A stretch of 64,000 nt of DNA from Streptomyces sp. DT2A-34 (GCF_030499515.1 NZ_JASTWJ010000001.1:4382001-4446000), one strand, 5' to 3'; shown: positions 24,062 through 33,370, numbered from the stretch's first letter. Translations and numbers: made by a program. The notes: generated by a model from the letters alone, not told the origin.

Positions 24062-25987
24062 CTAGTTGAGCGGTACACACCCCGTGCGCTCGTTCTGCAG
24101 ATCCCACAGTTCGCGGAACAAGCCGTCCCGTTGGGCCAGCAGTTCCTCGGGGGTGCCGTGCTGGATGACGCGCCCCTTGTCCAGAACAACGATGCGGTCT
24201 GCGACGGTCACATTCGTGAGCCGATGGGTGACCAGGACGACTGCGCGGTCGGCGGCGAGGCGGCGTAGTCCGGTGAAGATGCGGTGCTCGGCCCTCGGGT
24301 CCAGGGCGGCGGTCGGTTCGTCCAGGACGAGCAGTCCGGCCGGCCGGTGGAACGCTCGGGCGAGCGCGATCCTCTGCCACTGTCCCCCGGACAGTTCCTG
24401 GCCGCCCCACCATTCCTTGGCCAGCAGGGTGTTCAGCCCGCTGCGCAGCCCGTCGACGACCTCGTCGGCACCCGCGGCCTGCGCCGCGGCGAGCACGGCA
24501 GCGTCTCCCTCCTCGGTGGCCTGTCCGAGGGTGATGTTCTCCCGCGCTGAAAGAGGCCAGGCCGCGTAGGACTGCGGCACGACAGCGACACGCGCCCAAG
24601 TGGCGTGCGCGTCCAGTTGCCTGGTGTCGGTGCCGTCCCAGGAGACGGCTCCTTGGTCGGGTAGGTACAGGGCCGAGAGGATCTTGCTGAGAGTGGTCTT
24701 GCCGGAACCGTTCTCGCCCACGAGTGCGACGACTTCGCCGCGCCGGACCTCCAAGGAGACGTCGTTAAGGGCGGGACGGTCGGCGCTCGGGTACTGGAAG
24801 GTGATGTTCTCCGCGCGTACGACGGCGGGGGCGGCCGGCGCCTGGGAGCCCCGGTCGATGCGGTGTCCGCCGGCCTCGTCGATGAAGTCCGCCCAGTCGT
24901 CCAAGAACATGCCGGTACGGAAGAGTTGGGCTCCGTAGCCGACGATCCCGTCCAGTCCCGCGCTGACGCGCCCCAGCGCGAGGAACGCGGTGCCGAGGGC
25001 GGCGACGGAGATCTGCCCGGCAGACACCAGCAGCGCGAGGGCCACCCACACCACCGCGTGGGCAAGGCCTCCCGCAGCCCCGCCCACCAGGGAGATCCTG
25101 GCGGAGCGCCAGGTGGCCTGGTCGGTGGTTCTGTCGATCCGCGCCCCGGCCGTGCGGTACTTGTCGAGGAGGAACGGTGCCATGGTGCCGGAGCGGACCT
25201 GGTCGGCGGTCTGCTTGTCGACCATGTACCAGCGCAGCATGCCCAGTAGTCGCCGGTCCTTCGACGTGGCGAGCGAGGCGATGTAGCTGATGCGCGCTGC
25301 GCGGACGCTGGCCAGGCCCTTCGGCAGAGCCGCCAGGACAAGCAGAGGCAGAAGGATCGGGTGCACGGCGGTCAGGACGCACGCCGAGGCGATCAGCGAT
25401 GCCGACGCGGCGAGGATGTACTGGGCTTGGGTGAGAAGGTCCCTGGAGACCTCCACTCCACGGTCGGCCGCGTCCCAGCGGTCGTTGTATCCGGGGTTGT
25501 CGTACGCGGCCAGTTCCGCCTTGGTCGCCGCGTCGAGGAGCTTGAGTTCGGCCTCCCGGGCGATACGCGGGGCCAACCGGGCCGACAGCGCGGTGGAGGC
25601 GATACCCAGCAGGGCACGGAGACCGATGGCGCCGGACAGGACGACAAGGGAAGGTACGGCGGAGCGGAGCTGGTCACCGGTGATGTGCTGCGAGGCGATC
25701 AACGGCTTGATCACCCCGGTGGTGGCCATCAGTCCGAACGCCTCCAGGACTCCCGAGAGGAGCTGGACGCCGAGCAGCGCGAAGACTGCAGCGCGGTCGA
25801 CCTGCCAGCCCAACGCGAGGGAGCGGCGGATCAGTTGGGGCAGACGCTTGGCCATCGAGCGGGTCGTGATCGCGTTGGCGGCCTCGATGCGGCGATCGCC
25901 AGGGATGACGAACTTCAGTTCCTCGTCCGAGACCTCCGATTCGTCGGTCGGCTCGGTCGACTCGGTGGGCTTCGGGATGGTTGTCAT
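24062..25987 (-). CDS. ABC transporter, fused permease and ATPase
   Basis: A 641-residue half-transporter. The first 60 residues are a polar cytoplasmic lead; residues 60-330 hold about six membrane helices; the ATPase follows with Walker A GENGSGKTT near residue 420, the signature LSGGQWQRIALARA near 530, and Walker B LLVLDEPTAALD near 550. This is the exporter type found beside peptide or small-molecule clusters. It would act as a homodimer in the membrane. A short frame overlaps its start (ATGA), and phosphotransferase and glutamine-synthetase-like genes follow upstream on the same strand. Confidence 0.9.
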   Translation of the reverse strand: MTTIPKPTESTEPTDESEVSDEELKFVIPGDRRIEAANAITTRSMAKRLPQLIRRSLALGWQVDRAAVFALLGVQLLSGVLEAFGLMATTGVIKPLIASQHITGDQLRSAVPSLVVLSGAIGLRALLGIASTALSARLAPRIAREAELKLLDAATKAELAAYDNPGYNDRWDAADRGVEVSRDLLTQAQYILAASASLIASACVLTAVHPILLPLLVLAALPKGLASVRAARISYIASLATSKDRRLLGMLRWYMVDKQTADQVRSGTMAPFLLDKYRTAGARIDRTTDQATWRSARISLVGGAAGGLAHAVVWVALALLVSAGQISVAALGTAFLALGRVSAGLDGIVGYGAQLFRTGMFLDDWADFIDEAGGHRIDRGSQAPAAPAVVRAENITFQYPSADRPALNDVSLEVRRGEVVALVGENGSGKTTLSKILSALYLPDQGAVSWDGTDTRQLDAHATWARVAVVPQSYAAWPLSARENITLGQATEEGDAAVLAAAQAAGADEVVDGLRSGLNTLLAKEWWGGQELSGGQWQRIALARAFHRPAGLLVLDEPTAALDPRAEHRIFTGLRRLAADRAVVLVTHRLTNVTVADRIVVLDKGRVIQHGTPEELLAQRDGLFRELWDLQNERTGCVPLN

Positions 25988-26106
25988 CGACTCCAGCCCT
26001 CCGGCGGCACCCGGTGCTCTGCCAGGGAGGCCGCGTGAAACCCCGACAGCGCGCGCTGCGCGCGGATGAGTACCGCGTGCGGACCGATCACGGTTTGATA
26101 CGCCAA
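25984..26106 (-). CDS. Small protein coupled to the ABC transporter
   Basis: A 40-residue frame from TTG 26106, preceded by AGGGGG at about 6 bp. It ends by overlapping the ABC transporter start (ATGA), the same coupling used between real genes in this window. The peptide reads LAYQTVIGPHAVLIRAQRAL, then SGFHAASLAEHRVPPEGW. It has no Cys and no recognisable leader motif. It could be a small precursor, a regulatory leader peptide, or a remnant. Confidence 0.4.
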   Translation of the reverse strand: MAYQTVIGPHAVLIRAQRALSGFHAASLAEHRVPPEGWSR

Positions 26107-26148
26107 GACGTCCCCCTGTATGCCGTGTGTGGTTGAGGCTGTCGTTCG

Positions 26149-27243
26149 TCAGTCGGTTCGTTCAGTGGGGTCGAAAGCCGCTGGATGGTCACGCCGTACC
26201 TCCGCTCGCTCCGAGGGCGGAGAGCTCGTCCTCGAGGCCCTCCAGGTCATCGAGCAAGCGTCGGATGGCGATCTGGCGCTCGCCCCAGTGCTGCTGTAGA
26301 TCCGCCTCCGCCTCCCGCGGCAGGTCGTACTCGGGGTGGTGGCGCCGTAGAAGCTGAACAGCATGTACAGCAGCGCAATCCGCGCGCAGGCCCGCACTTC
26401 CCGCATCGGGAAGCTGGGGTGCTCCGAGCGGTAGGCCCTGACCATGGCCAGGGCGCAAGTGGCCCACTCGGTGCTGGTGGCGACGGTGCGAGGGTCGAAC
26501 GCCGCGCGCCCCAGCTCCCAGGCCGGCGTCGCGCTGGCGCAGCGGAAGTCGATGACACCGGTGACGGCGTCAGCGAGGGTGATCAGGTTGGTGCGGGTGA
26601 GGTCCGCGTGCAGCGCCTGTTCCACCAAGGTCTCGGGGACATGCTCCCGCAACTGGAGGGTGTGGGCCCGCAGGTCCGAACGCCGCTGGTCGAGGTCGAC
26701 TCGCAGTTGATCCAGCCGGTCGTGGCCTTGGCGCGTGGCCCTGGCCATCACGGTGTCGCACTTCGCCACGGCGTCCTCGACGGGCTCGGTCCGCCAGCGG
26801 GTGTGCTGCACGCGCTTGGGGAGCGGGTACGCGGCGAGCGCACGGTGCATGCGCCCCATGACGACGCCGATGTGCTCTGCGAGGGGGACCGTCATCGCGG
26901 ATGTCGTCACCCGGCCGGGAGCCTCGTCGACCACGGCCCATGCGCTGCCTCCGGCGATGGTGACCAGGTTGTCGTCAGCGTCGGGCCACACCCGTGGAAC
27001 GGGAAGCCTCGCGGCCCGGCAGTACTCCGACATGTCCCACGCGCTGCGTGCCGGGCCCAGGCCGGCCATCGAGCGGTACTGCTTGACGAACAGCCTCAGC
27101 CCGTCGGCTGTCAGGACTCGCCGGTTGATGGTCTCCGTGCCCATGTGCACCGGTTCCACAACGTCGGCAACCAGCCCGTACCGGCCTTCCAGTACCTCGG
27201 CGGTCAGCGTCTCGCCCCAGCCTGCTTCGCCCATACGGATCAC
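26149..27243 (-). CDS. Aminoglycoside phosphotransferase-fold protein, 3' frame disturbed
   Basis: From GTG 27243 (GGAGA upstream) the frame gives 364 residues. Kinase-like features: FVKQYRS lysine, ALHADLTRTNLI (Brenner-type catalytic loop) and GVIDFRCAS (metal-binding Asp). Near 26340, after LLYMLFSFYGATTP, the main frame turns to Arg/Ser-rich sequence, while a neighbouring frame continues naturally (HHPEYDLPREAEADLQQHWG...LLDDLEGLEDEL) and stops at 26189. This points to a one-base indel in a GGCGCCACCACC tract or a sequencing error. Its substrate is unknown. Confidence 0.75.
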   Translation of the reverse strand: MIRMGEAGWGETLTAEVLEGRYGLVADVVEPVHMGTETINRRVLTADGLRLFVKQYRSMAGLGPARSAWDMSEYCRAARLPVPRVWPDADDNLVTIAGGSAWAVVDEAPGRVTTSAMTVPLAEHIGVVMGRMHRALAAYPLPKRVQHTRWRTEPVEDAVAKCDTVMARATRQGHDRLDQLRVDLDQRRSDLRAHTLQLREHVPETLVEQALHADLTRTNLITLADAVTGVIDFRCASATPAWELGRAAFDPRTVATSTEWATCALAMVRAYRSEHPSFPMREVRACARIALLYMLFSFYGATTPSTTCRGRRRRIYSSTGASARSPSDACSMTWRASRTSSPPSERAEVRRDHPAAFDPTERTD

Positions 27244-27292
27244 CGGTCTCCGTGTACGGACGGACGGCGGGCCGTGAGGACGGTGAAGGCGT

Positions 27293-28186
27293 TCACGCGC
27301 GCCACCCGCCCCACACCCGCTTGCCGGTCTCCAGGCGCAGGTTCTCCAGCATGGTGTGCGCCTCGTCAACCAGGCCGATGTCACGGTGCTTGATCCCCCA
27401 GTCCAGAGAGTCCAAGGCATCCAGTGCCCCGTACGCCTGGCACGCGATCTGTTCCTCCGCGGTGAGGGGGCGGCCGTATCCGCTGTGGAACGCGGCGTGG
27501 ATGTCGGGGCGGTGGCGCAGGATCCGGTAGCGCAGTCGGCTCAGGTCCCGGTAAGCGGCGGGCCGAAGCTCGGCCCGTTCGTAGTCGATGACCCGGAGCC
27601 GCTGCTCGGCCTCGTCCCACATCCAGTTCTTGGGCATGTAGTCGCCGTGCTGGGATACGCGAGGCAGGCTCGGCGGAGCTTCCCCAGCGAGCATGCGCAC
27701 CATCGCGAGGTCGTGTTCCGGCACGTTCGTCGCCGTGCGCTCCAGGAGCTGGGCGACTGTCTCGTCCCACATCTCCTCTGTCTCTTCCAGCGTGGGCTCG
27801 TCGGCTGCCGCGGTGTGGTGCCGGGCGAGCAGTTCGCCGGCCTGCTCGTAGGCCGCACGCTCCTGCTCGGCCGGCAGGCGCAGTGTGTCGAGGCTGCGTC
27901 CAGGCACGGCGGTGATCAGGATGGTGCACGTCTGCGTGTCCGCGGCGACGAGCTCGGGTGCACGGTCGGCACCCAGGGCGACGGTCCACTTCTGGTACGC
28001 GGTCACTTCGCGACGGTGGAGTTTCGGGCCCGCGTGGAGCTTGCCGAACCACCGGTCTCCACCAGGTGCTTTGACCTCCCAGACGGAAGGTCTGATGTCG
28101 CCGGGCCTGGGATGTTCGGCGACCACCGTGTACGTGTCGGTCACCGACTCCACCAGTTGGTGGAGCGCGCTGGGCATGTCGATCAC
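27293..28186 (-). CDS. Aminoglycoside phosphotransferase-family protein
   Basis: A 297-residue protein. Features: WFGKLHAGPKLHRREVTAY (nucleotide-binding Lys and following Glu), LITAVPGRSLD hinge, QHGDYMPKNWMWD (catalytic loop with Asp and Asn) and LRVIDYERA (metal Asp). This is the APH/choline kinase fold; these enzymes phosphorylate hydroxyls on sugars, amino alcohols or antibiotics. It precedes the second phosphotransferase by about 50 bp, both in the same direction, so they probably act on related substrates. A resistance role is possible but not shown. Confidence 0.85.
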   Translation of the reverse strand: MIDMPSALHQLVESVTDTYTVVAEHPRPGDIRPSVWEVKAPGGDRWFGKLHAGPKLHRREVTAYQKWTVALGADRAPELVAADTQTCTILITAVPGRSLDTLRLPAEQERAAYEQAGELLARHHTAAADEPTLEETEEMWDETVAQLLERTATNVPEHDLAMVRMLAGEAPPSLPRVSQHGDYMPKNWMWDEAEQRLRVIDYERAELRPAAYRDLSRLRYRILRHRPDIHAAFHSGYGRPLTAEEQIACQAYGALDALDSLDWGIKHRDIGLVDEAHTMLENLRLETGKRVWGGWRA

Positions 28187-28359
28187 GGTGCGCCCTTCCG
28201 CTCGCTTGGCCGCCCGACCGCGCCACGATGGGTGACGGATGGGACGCGCTCAGTGTCCTGTCGTGGGTGGGTAGCTTGCCAAGGGCCACTGACAATGCGG
28301 CCTGAGCTGGTCATCTGCGGACGCTCACGGCTGTATGTCCCTCCTGGGAAGCGGGCTGG

Positions 28360-29796
28360 TCAGGCACGGGCCAGCCACCGCTGACGCTCGGCATCGGTGA
28401 CGAGGCGCTCGTCGTGGGCGAGTTCGAGCCCGGCGAGGCGGGCGTAGTGCTCGACCACCTCGGTGCCGAAGGCCTGCCGCGCGAGCGCGCTGTCCTGGAA
28501 TGCGGTCAGGGCCAAGCCGAGGGTGGATGGCACTGGGGCTTCTGTTCCACTCGCGCGGTAGGCGTTGCCGGTCGCTTCGGGACCAAGGGCGAGCTTCCGT
28601 TCCAGACCGTGGTCCATGGCGGCCAGCACCGCCGACAGCGCCAGATACGGATTGGCGTCCGCACCCGGCACACGGATCTCCAGGTGCAGCCCTTCGCCGC
28701 GGCCGACGACGCGGACCGCGCAGGTGCGGTTGTCGCGGCCCCAGGTGAACGTGGTCGGCGCGAAAGAGCCGGGCGTGAACCGCTTGTAGGAGTTGACGCT
28801 GGGTGCGTAGAACGGGCCCAGCTCGGGCAGGCCGGCGAGCAGACCCGCGATGGCGTGCTGACCGATCTGGGACAGTTCGTGCTCGGTGCCGGGCTCGTGG
28901 AGTTGGCTGATGGCCTTGGACCACAGCGACACGTGCAGGTGCAGGCCGTTGGCTCGGCCGGTTTCCGGGGCTGCCATGAACGTGGGTGCCAGGCCGGCGC
29001 GCGAGCCCAGAGTGCGCACGGCGTGCTTGAAGAGCGGGTGCCGGTCGCAGGCGGTGAGCGCGCCGCCGTACGGGAAGGTCACCTCGACCTGGCCGGGGCC
29101 TGCTTCGGTCTTGATCGCTTCCACGGGCATCCCCGCCCCGGCGAGCGCCCGCTGGAGACGGCGCAAGTACCGGTCGGATACAGGGTCGTGGTCGAGGGCG
29201 TAGTCCAGGTTCTCCGTCGTCAACGGCTGTAGCCCCTGATAGCCAGCCTGTTCCGCGTCCCCGTACGTGCCCTTGTAGAGGACGAACTCGGTCTCGATCC
29301 CCACCTTGGGATGCAGCCCGTGCCGCGACAGTCGGGTCAACTGTTGGTGGAGGATCTGGCGGGGCGCGATGTCGATCAGCGTCCCGTCGTGGTGCACCGC
29401 ATCGCCGAGCACGGCAACGGTGCGAGGCAGCCACGGCACCGCGCAGAGGGTCGACAGAGCCGGTTGCACGGACAGGTCCTGGTAGCCGGTCTCCCACGAG
29501 GTCAGGGCGAAGCCGTCCGCCGGGTTCATGTAGACGTCGGTGGCCAGGACGTAGGCGCACACCTCAGCGCCGTCATGCGCGACGCGCTTCAGGAAGTGGT
29601 TCGCGTCGTAACGCTTCCCCTTCAGCCTCCCCTGCAGATCAGGGACGGCGAGCAACACCGTGTCGATCGCACCCGCCTTGACGAGGTTCCGCAGGTCGGA
29701 CAGGGAGAGGCCCTTCCCGGAGCGCCCGCCCTGCTCGGGGACAGGTGCGGGGGCCAGTCGGGCCACGGTGCCGTTGCCGCTCGTGTTTCTCGTCAT
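28360..29796 (-). CDS. Glutamine synthetase-family ligase (gamma-glutamylpolyamine synthetase-like)
   Basis: A 478-residue protein. Active-site blocks: VGIETEFVLYKG, EAGPGQVEVTFPYG, NGLHLHVSLW, and LEIRVPGADANPYLALS with its Arg, the order of type I glutamine synthetases. The N-terminus (LSLSDLRNLVKAGAIDTVLLAVPDLQGRLKGKRYD) and the substitution pattern match the Streptomyces GlnA3/GlnA4-like enzymes that glutamylate polyamines or ethanolamine rather than ammonia. ATP and Glu are expected substrates. Its ATG overlaps the stop of the permease (TGATG), so uptake and glutamylation are coupled. Confidence 0.88.
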   Translation of the reverse strand: MTRNTSGNGTVARLAPAPVPEQGGRSGKGLSLSDLRNLVKAGAIDTVLLAVPDLQGRLKGKRYDANHFLKRVAHDGAEVCAYVLATDVYMNPADGFALTSWETGYQDLSVQPALSTLCAVPWLPRTVAVLGDAVHHDGTLIDIAPRQILHQQLTRLSRHGLHPKVGIETEFVLYKGTYGDAEQAGYQGLQPLTTENLDYALDHDPVSDRYLRRLQRALAGAGMPVEAIKTEAGPGQVEVTFPYGGALTACDRHPLFKHAVRTLGSRAGLAPTFMAAPETGRANGLHLHVSLWSKAISQLHEPGTEHELSQIGQHAIAGLLAGLPELGPFYAPSVNSYKRFTPGSFAPTTFTWGRDNRTCAVRVVGRGEGLHLEIRVPGADANPYLALSAVLAAMDHGLERKLALGPEATGNAYRASGTEAPVPSTLGLALTAFQDSALARQAFGTEVVEHYARLAGLELAHDERLVTDAERQRWLARA

Positions 29797-31328
29797 CAGA
29801 CGACCTCGTCTTCGTAGGTAGTCGCCGAGCGGTCGAAGTTCTGGGCCGGCACTTCATAGGAGTTGCCCTGCTTCCGCCACCACCCCCAGGCGAGGGCCAG
29901 GACGACGAACAAAGCGATAGGCGCGTAGTTGAAGGTCTCTACGGAGACCAGGCCGCCGTCTGCGGGGCGCGTCTGCGGCAGACAGAACAGCACCGTCACG
30001 AACACCACCCAGACAACGGCGATCGTGCCGACGGCCACACCCCAGTTGCCGAGGTTCCAAGGGCCGGGCCGGAAGCGATCGCGGTTCTTGATGCGCAAGT
30101 AGATCGGGATCGCGTACGCCGGGGTGATCCCGACCACGTTGATACTGGTGATCGCCGCGTACGCGACCGGGCTGTACAGGCTCGGCAGGGCCAGCACGGC
30201 GGCGCACACGACCGCCAGCAGCACGGCCATGCGTGGGGTTCCAGTGCGGCGGTCGACCTGCCGCCACAGGTGCGAGCCCGGCAGCGCCCCGTCGCGCGAG
30301 AACGCGAACACCATCCGGCTGGCCGCGGCGGTCTCGGCATTGCCACAGCACAACTGCGCGATGATCACCACCAGGAGCAGCGCCTTCGCCCCCGCCACGC
30401 CCAGCGCGTCCAGGAAGATCTGCGCCGGCGGCACCCCCGTCGCCGTGCCCACGGTGCCCGCGTAGTCCTGGATCGCGAACGTGAGCCCGGCCAGCAGGAC
30501 GAACCCGGCTAGCCACGACCACCCGATCGCGTGGATGATCCCGCGGGATGCGGACACCTGGGCGTCGGTGGTCTCCTCCGACAGGTGCGCGGAGGCGTCG
30601 TAACCGCAGAACGTGTACTGGGCCAGCAGCAGACCGAGCACTGCCACGTACAGAGGGCTGGACCAGCCGGTGTTGTTGACGAACTCGCCGAAGACGAAGT
30701 CGGCGGACTGGTGGTGGGAGGGCACGATCGCCAGTGCTCCAACGATCACCGTGACGCCGGCGAGGTGCCACCAGACGCTGATGCTGTTGAGGATGCTGAC
30801 CAGCCGGACCCCGAACAGGTTCAGGGCGAGGTGCAGAGCAAGGATGCACAGGAAGATCACCATGATCGCGCCGGGCGTAGGCTCGAAACCCCACTGCAGG
30901 TTTAACAGGGCGCCCGTGAACAGCGCGGCCCCGTAGTCGATGCCGGCGATGGCGCCGAGCAGGCCCAGCAGGTTCAACCAGCCTGTGTACCAGCCCCATT
31001 TCCGTCCGCCCAGTTGCTCTGCCTGGTAGTACAGGGCCCCGGAGGTCGGATAGGCGGAGGTCACCTCGGCGAGTGCGGCGCCGATGAACATCACCATGGC
31101 GCCGACGATCAGCCAGCCCCACAGCATCACCGACGGGCCGCCGGTGTTCAGGCCGAAGCCGTACAAGGTCATGCAGCCGGACAAGACGCTGATGACGCTG
31201 AAGGAGATCGCGAAGTTCCCGAACGGCCCCATGCGCCGGGTCAGCACGGGCTCGTAGCCCAGCTCCCGCAGGTATGCGTCATCGGGCTTTCGGGACGTCG
31301 CACGGTGGTTCGAACTCAAGCGAGACAC
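29796..31328 (-). CDS. APC-family amino acid/polyamine permease
   Basis: A 510-residue protein with about twelve membrane helices, of the amino acid-polyamine-organocation superfamily. The start region GPFGNFAISFSVISVLSGCMTLYGFG is TM1 of the family, with the unwound Gly-rich GGPSVM that binds the substrate amino group. The C-terminus ends with a short cytoplasmic tail. It is the first gene of the minus-strand unit with the glutamine-synthetase-family enzyme and probably imports its amine substrate. Confidence 0.9.
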   Translation of the reverse strand: MSRLSSNHRATSRKPDDAYLRELGYEPVLTRRMGPFGNFAISFSVISVLSGCMTLYGFGLNTGGPSVMLWGWLIVGAMVMFIGAALAEVTSAYPTSGALYYQAEQLGGRKWGWYTGWLNLLGLLGAIAGIDYGAALFTGALLNLQWGFEPTPGAIMVIFLCILALHLALNLFGVRLVSILNSISVWWHLAGVTVIVGALAIVPSHHQSADFVFGEFVNNTGWSSPLYVAVLGLLLAQYTFCGYDASAHLSEETTDAQVSASRGIIHAIGWSWLAGFVLLAGLTFAIQDYAGTVGTATGVPPAQIFLDALGVAGAKALLLVVIIAQLCCGNAETAAASRMVFAFSRDGALPGSHLWRQVDRRTGTPRMAVLLAVVCAAVLALPSLYSPVAYAAITSINVVGITPAYAIPIYLRIKNRDRFRPGPWNLGNWGVAVGTIAVVWVVFVTVLFCLPQTRPADGGLVSVETFNYAPIALFVVLALAWGWWRKQGNSYEVPAQNFDRSATTYEDEVV

Positions 31329-31401
31329 AGGTCAGTCTCCAAACTCGGGGATCTCTAGGCAGGTTCATGCCAATAGAGGCTTGGCTGGCAGCGGATGCCG
31401 A

Positions 31402-32406
31402 TCACGGGTGCGGCCCGGCGCGCGGCCTATGGTTGCGGGCGTACGAGAGGGACTCGGCGCGCGCTCGAAGGAGCAGCGCCTCGCCAGGGTCCGGCCCCGC
31501 CGCACCGTCGTGCACCGACGCCCACGGCTCGCGGGCGGCATACGGGCCCATCGCCTCGAACACCTCGGCGGCCTCCACGTACTGGTGTCCCGCCCACAAC
31601 GCGTAGGCCAGGAGGTTCAGATCGGCCACCGAGTGCTGCCCGACGGGCACCTTGTGGAACCAGTCGTGAAAGGCGGCCAGTGTGTAGTCGAGTGTCGACT
31701 CCTGCGCCCACTGCCGCCGCCACAGCGGATCGGCGCGCGATTGCCGACGCTGCTCGATCTGTGCGTACGCCGGCAGAAGCAGCAGCGGCGATCCGACGGG
31801 ACGCTGCGAGGCGACGGATCGGCCGAAGTCGAAGACCGCGGCCAAGGAAGCGCCACGCGGCCCCTCAAGGGCGAGCATGAACTGCAGCACGCGATGGTAG
31901 GCCTCGCGGTTGTACGGATCACGCTGGTTGACCTCGTACAACAACCCCCACGGACCGCTGGGCAGCATCGGCTCGTTGGGCCTCATTCGGTGTTCCTGAC
32001 GCAGTTGCCGCGTGTCGATCTGGGCCAGCGCCGCGAGGCACACCCACGGCACGGGGTCATGCGGCGCACGACGAGATGCCAGGAGAGCCACACGTCGCGC
32101 CCTCGTCTCGAACTCCAAGGTCCGAGGGTGCTGTTGACGGTGTGCGCGCAGCGCCCTCTCGACGACGACACGGACAGCCATCAACTGCGCGTCGTAGCTG
32201 TCCGGCTCCTCGGCGAGCCAGACGTCGACCACGTCCGATCGGGCGGCTGCCACGGCCAGCAACTGAGTGCGCGACGTGCGCAATGGCCAGTGCGTGCCCG
32301 TCTTGTACAGCAGCTCCCGCGCCGGCTTCCAACGCCCAGCCTCCAGTTCGACCAGGGCCGTGCGTAGGTCGTCGTCATGGCCGGCCGGGTGGTAGACGAG
32401 ACGCAT
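31402..32406 (-). CDS. Helical-repeat hypothetical protein
   Basis: A 334-residue protein from ATG 32406 (GAGGGA upstream). It is almost wholly alpha-helical with TPR-like spacing (DDLRTALVELEAGRWKPARELLYKTG...EEPDSYDAQLMAVRVVVERALRAH...YVEAAEVFEAMGPYAAREPWA). No catalytic motif. Similar Streptomyces proteins are annotated only as hypothetical. It lies downstream of the small-protein operon driven by the composite promoter near 33.3 kb and may be cotranscribed with it across a 215-bp gap. Confidence 0.7.
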   Translation of the reverse strand: MRLVYHPAGHDDDLRTALVELEAGRWKPARELLYKTGTHWPLRTSRTQLLAVAAARSDVVDVWLAEEPDSYDAQLMAVRVVVERALRAHRQQHPRTLEFETRARRVALLASRRAPHDPVPWVCLAALAQIDTRQLRQEHRMRPNEPMLPSGPWGLLYEVNQRDPYNREAYHRVLQFMLALEGPRGASLAAVFDFGRSVASQRPVGSPLLLLPAYAQIEQRRQSRADPLWRRQWAQESTLDYTLAAFHDWFHKVPVGQHSVADLNLLAYALWAGHQYVEAAEVFEAMGPYAAREPWASVHDGAAGPDPGEALLLRARAESLSYARNHRPRAGPHP

Positions 32407-32620
32407 CAGAGTCCCTCGGCGTGGGCCAGGCGCCGCTGGCGAGCGGGATGGGGGCCGTTCGTCCGACGCACGCCCATCGTGCGGGGGGACGCGCTCTCCG
32501 AGCTGAACGTGAATGTCATCGGGGGCCTTAGGCAAGTTGGGGGGGGACGGGGCCGCGAAGTGATCGGGGCGGACCGCCGGCCTGGCAGCGAAAGGGGATT
32601 CGGAAGCCGCGTCGCGCTCC

Positions 32621-32815
32621 CTAGAAGCGAATCTGTCCGATCATGTCGGCGACGCCGGTCACGAGCCGGTTGATGTTCGGGGCGATGGAAGTGCTCGCCA
32701 GGAAGAACCCGAAAAGCACGCAGACGATCGCTGGTCCGGGCTTCACGGATTTGCTCCGGATCAGAAGCACCACGACGATGCCGAGGACCAGCACAAAGGA
32801 GATGCTCAGAGCCAT
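32621..32815 (-). CDS. Small membrane protein, conserved in Streptomyces
   Basis: A 64-residue protein from ATG 32815, overlapping the stop of the upstream gene (TGATG). Two hydrophobic helices: ISFVLVLGIVVVLLI and the PAIVCVLFGFFLASTSIA segment, then NINRLVTGVADMIGQI. This short pattern is frequent in Streptomyces mobile or accessory regions. Function unknown; the coupling with the 148-aa protein suggests a membrane partner for it. Confidence 0.75.
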   Translation of the reverse strand: MALSISFVLVLGIVVVLLIRSKSVKPGPAIVCVLFGFFLASTSIAPNINRLVTGVADMIGQIRF

Positions 32816-33261
32816 CAGGAGGCTGCTTCCTCTGCGGGCCCTCGCCGCTCCCGGCGAGCCTGGCTCAGCGCGCGGCGGAGAGCATCGGGTCGCGTCAGCG
32901 ATCGCGGGCCTCGGGGAAAGACGTGCCAGTGCATCCCCGGAGGTGTCGTGCTCTCCGCGGACGGCACGACGACGTGGCACTTCTGCCCCAGCGCAACGGT
33001 CCCCGGCTCCTCCCAGCGGGCTGCGGTACCCACGGGAACGAGGAAGTACAGCCGGGGCTCCGGACCCCCGTGGTCAAGGATCACCGGGCCGACCGGTTCG
33101 TCGCCCTCGCCGAGGATCTCGATCGCGCGTCGGCCCACGGCCTCCACGGCACGTACGGCGTCCCACCACTCCCCCGCCGAGCACAACTCGGGCTCCTCGC
33201 CGATGGGCATCCAGCGCGGCGGGTTCGCGCGAGCTGCGGGATTGTCGTCGGACTCGGACAT
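32815..33261 (-). CDS. Hypothetical protein of composite-promoter operon
   Basis: A 148-residue protein from ATG 33261 with a strong GAGGAGG site. The core (EWWDAVRAVEAVGRRAIEILG, GPVILDHGGPEPRLYFLVPVGTAARW, QKCHVVVPS, GMHWHVFPRGPRSLT) resembles small Streptomyces proteins that accompany XRE or WhiB regulators; the Trp/His-rich end is typical. It is the first gene after a composite promoter at 33298-33364. Function unknown. Confidence 0.7.
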   Translation of the reverse strand: MSESDDNPAARANPPRWMPIGEEPELCSAGEWWDAVRAVEAVGRRAIEILGEGDEPVGPVILDHGGPEPRLYFLVPVGTAARWEEPGTVALGQKCHVVVPSAESTTPPGMHWHVFPRGPRSLTRPDALRRALSQARRERRGPAEEAAS

Positions 33262-33297
33262 GGAAAAGGCCTCCTCACCACTGCGTGTGAAGAGACC

Positions 33298-33364
33298 ATT
33301 CCATTCAGCAAGCTGTCCTGCGCGGACAGTCTGTCCGTGGGCTCCGCTCACCAAAGCCCTTGAC
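33298..33364 (-). promoter_or_regulatory. Composite promoter A
   Basis: On the minus strand: GTCAAG (33364-33359), 21 bp, CGGACAGACTGTCCG (33337-33323), 19 bp, TGGAAT (33303-33298), then GGTCTCTTCAC. The palindrome's right half can serve as the -35 and TGGAAT as the -10. The first start codon follows about 37 bp later. It shares its layout with three other sites in the window. Confidence 0.75.
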
Positions 33365-33370
33365 AGAAGC

